This document shows, piece by piece, positions 63,174-64,000 of a DNA stretch of 64,000 nt. Position 1 is the stretch's first letter, and every line of letters begins with the position of its first letter. The translations under genes and the position numbers were made by a program. Origin of the DNA: Massilia sp. KIM. Its GTDB lineage: Bacteria > Pseudomonadota > Gammaproteobacteria > Burkholderiales > Burkholderiaceae_D. The notes under the pieces are model-generated. The model was not told where the DNA came from, searched no databases, and saw only the letters and a list, made by a program, of their open reading frames with translations. Where the stretch lies: NCBI RefSeq assembly GCF_002007115.1, contig NZ_MVAD01000003.1, positions 1-64,000 on the forward strand, in the 5' to 3' direction.

Positions 63174-64000
63174 GGCGTATCCAGGATCAGGCTGACGATG
63201 CGGCTGCGCCGCCCGCGGGTGTCGAAGCTGGCGATGCGGAAGCGGCTGCCCGGCGCCAGCGGCACCGGCGCTTGGTAGCGCGGCCCGCTCGCGCTCGGCT
63301 CGGAACCGTCGACAGTGTAATGCAGGGCCAGGCCCGGCAGGGCGACATTGGCGTGGGCCGCGCCGTCCTGCAGCGCCACCCCGGGCGGCGGCAGGCGGTA
63401 GCGGTAGGGCTCGGGCGCGCGGTCCAGGCGCGGCAGCTCGCGCCGCGCCAGGCGGTTGGCGAATTCGTTCCAGTCGCGCTCGATGGCGGCGGCGCGCTGC
63501 GCCTCGTCGGCGACGTGCTGCCAGCCGGGGTCGGGCGACCAGGCCCGTTCGGCCAGCGCAATCAGGCGCGGCAAGGCCAGGTAGTCGATGCGGCCGGCGT
63601 CGACCGCGTTCTCGCCCCACAACTGCCCCTGCAGGCCGGCGATGCGCTCCTTGCCCGCGGCGTCGAGCGGCTGCATGGCGGCGAGCACGCGCGGATCGAG
63701 CGGCCGTCCGAGCGGATCGAGGTCGGCGGTCACGCGCACGTCCAGCGGACAGAAGGCGAATGCGTGGCGGGTCTCGACGAAGCCGGCCCAGTAATAGCCC
63801 GGCTCCTCGGGATGCTTGGCATAGGCCAGGTCGAAATACAGGTTGGCGGCATTGGCCAGCACCACGCGGTAGCCGGCGTTGGCCAGGCGGTAGGCGCAGT
63901 CCTCCTGGCCCGAGCCCCAGGCGTTGTTCCACACGTAGGCATGGAAGTCCGGCCCGGCGAAGCGCGGATTGGGCCGCATGCCCTCCCCTGTCACCTCGAC
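63170..64000 (-). CDS. GH20 beta-N-acetylhexosaminidase, C-terminal part (runs off the window)
   Basis: At least 277 codons are visible, with no stop before the right edge. The visible part has WNNAWGSGQEDCAYRLANAGYRVVLANAANLYFD and GLQGQLWGENA, the late catalytic-domain segments of family 20 hexosaminidases, then a C-terminal beta domain. The family removes terminal GlcNAc from chito-oligosaccharides. It is coupled to the AmpG-like gene by a 4-bp overlap. The catalytic Asp-Glu pair is upstream and not visible. Confidence 0.85.
   Translation of the reverse strand, partial: VEVTGEGMRPNPRFAGPDFHAYVWNNAWGSGQEDCAYRLANAGYRVVLANAANLYFDLAYAKHPEEPGYYWAGFVETRHAFAFCPLDVRVTADLDPLGRPLDPRVLAAMQPLDAAGKERIAGLQGQLWGENAVDAGRIDYLALPRLIALAERAWSPDPGWQHVADEAQRAAAIERDWNEFANRLARRELPRLDRAPEPYRYRLPPPGVALQDGAAHANVALPGLALHYTVDGSEPSASGPRYQAPVPLAPGSRFRIASFDTRGRRSRIVSLILDTP

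Overview
The window is about 64 kb of GC-rich chromosome from a betaproteobacterium, most likely Burkholderiales of the Oxalobacteraceae/Massilia type. The evidence is the 5' end of a 16S rRNA gene with betaproteobacterial sequence on the minus strand at the left edge, the trpE-trpG-trpD-trpC order, DUF1931, DUF819 and host-attachment family proteins, and a large RTX protein with a DUF4214 end. I see no phage, transposase, integrase, CRISPR array or plasmid functions. Gene density and codon use look uniform, so this reads as core chromosome with accessory genes rather than an island.

Layout. 1-5 kb: 16S 5' end with leader and rrn promoter, a ClsC-type cardiolipin synthase, an enoyl-CoA hydratase, an MFS transporter and lytic transglycosylase MltA. 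5.3-13 kb: a 47-aa membrane protein, apaG, then rpe-gph-(trpL attenuator)-trpE-trpG-trpD-lysE-trpC. The Trp leader peptide and terminator are plainly visible. A 336-bp gap between trpG and trpD holds hairpins and heptamer repeats. 13-16.5 kb: a metal module with a MerC-like protein, a His-rich ZnuD-like TonB receptor and a divergent Zur/Fur regulator; two Fur-family operators lie between the last two. 16.7-25 kb: M20 and M61 peptidases, a molybdenum hydroxylase (IorAB-like) with its MocA-like maturation protein, a DsbC-like protein and a Ubi hydroxylase.

25.4-37.6 kb: two identical tRNA-Phe genes, 12 kb apart, bracket a class I photolyase, an SDR, a BCCT transporter, a TPR protein, a lipocalin, a CAP-domain protein, UvsE, an alpha/beta hydrolase, a serine acetyltransferase and a thioesterase. 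Photolyase, SDR and lipocalin share a GCTACACT element upstream, which suggests a common light- or stress-responsive promoter. 37.7-47.5 kb: two oxidoreductases, a bacterial histone-fold protein (DUF1931), the decayed end of an aquaporin Z gene, AbgT and DUF819 transporters, an amidohydrolase and an M28 peptidase. 47.5-52.9 kb: ygiW-qseC-qseB with QseB/PmrA-type direct-repeat boxes before both ygiW and qseB, an orphan branched-chain-type binding protein, DUF2945 and a methyltransferase. 53-64 kb: a host-attachment family protein, a diguanylate cyclase, DUF2256, a 1,778-aa RTX protein built from five repeated modules, an AraC/GyrI regulator, and an AmpG-like transporter translationally coupled to a GH20 hexosaminidase that runs off the right edge.

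No clearly new multi-gene defence or mobile system was recognised. The best leads are regulatory: the trp attenuator, the QseB boxes, the shared photolyase/SDR/lipocalin element and the twin Zur operators. The modular RTX protein, the histone-fold gene beside the aqpZ remnant and several recent local duplications also deserve attention.
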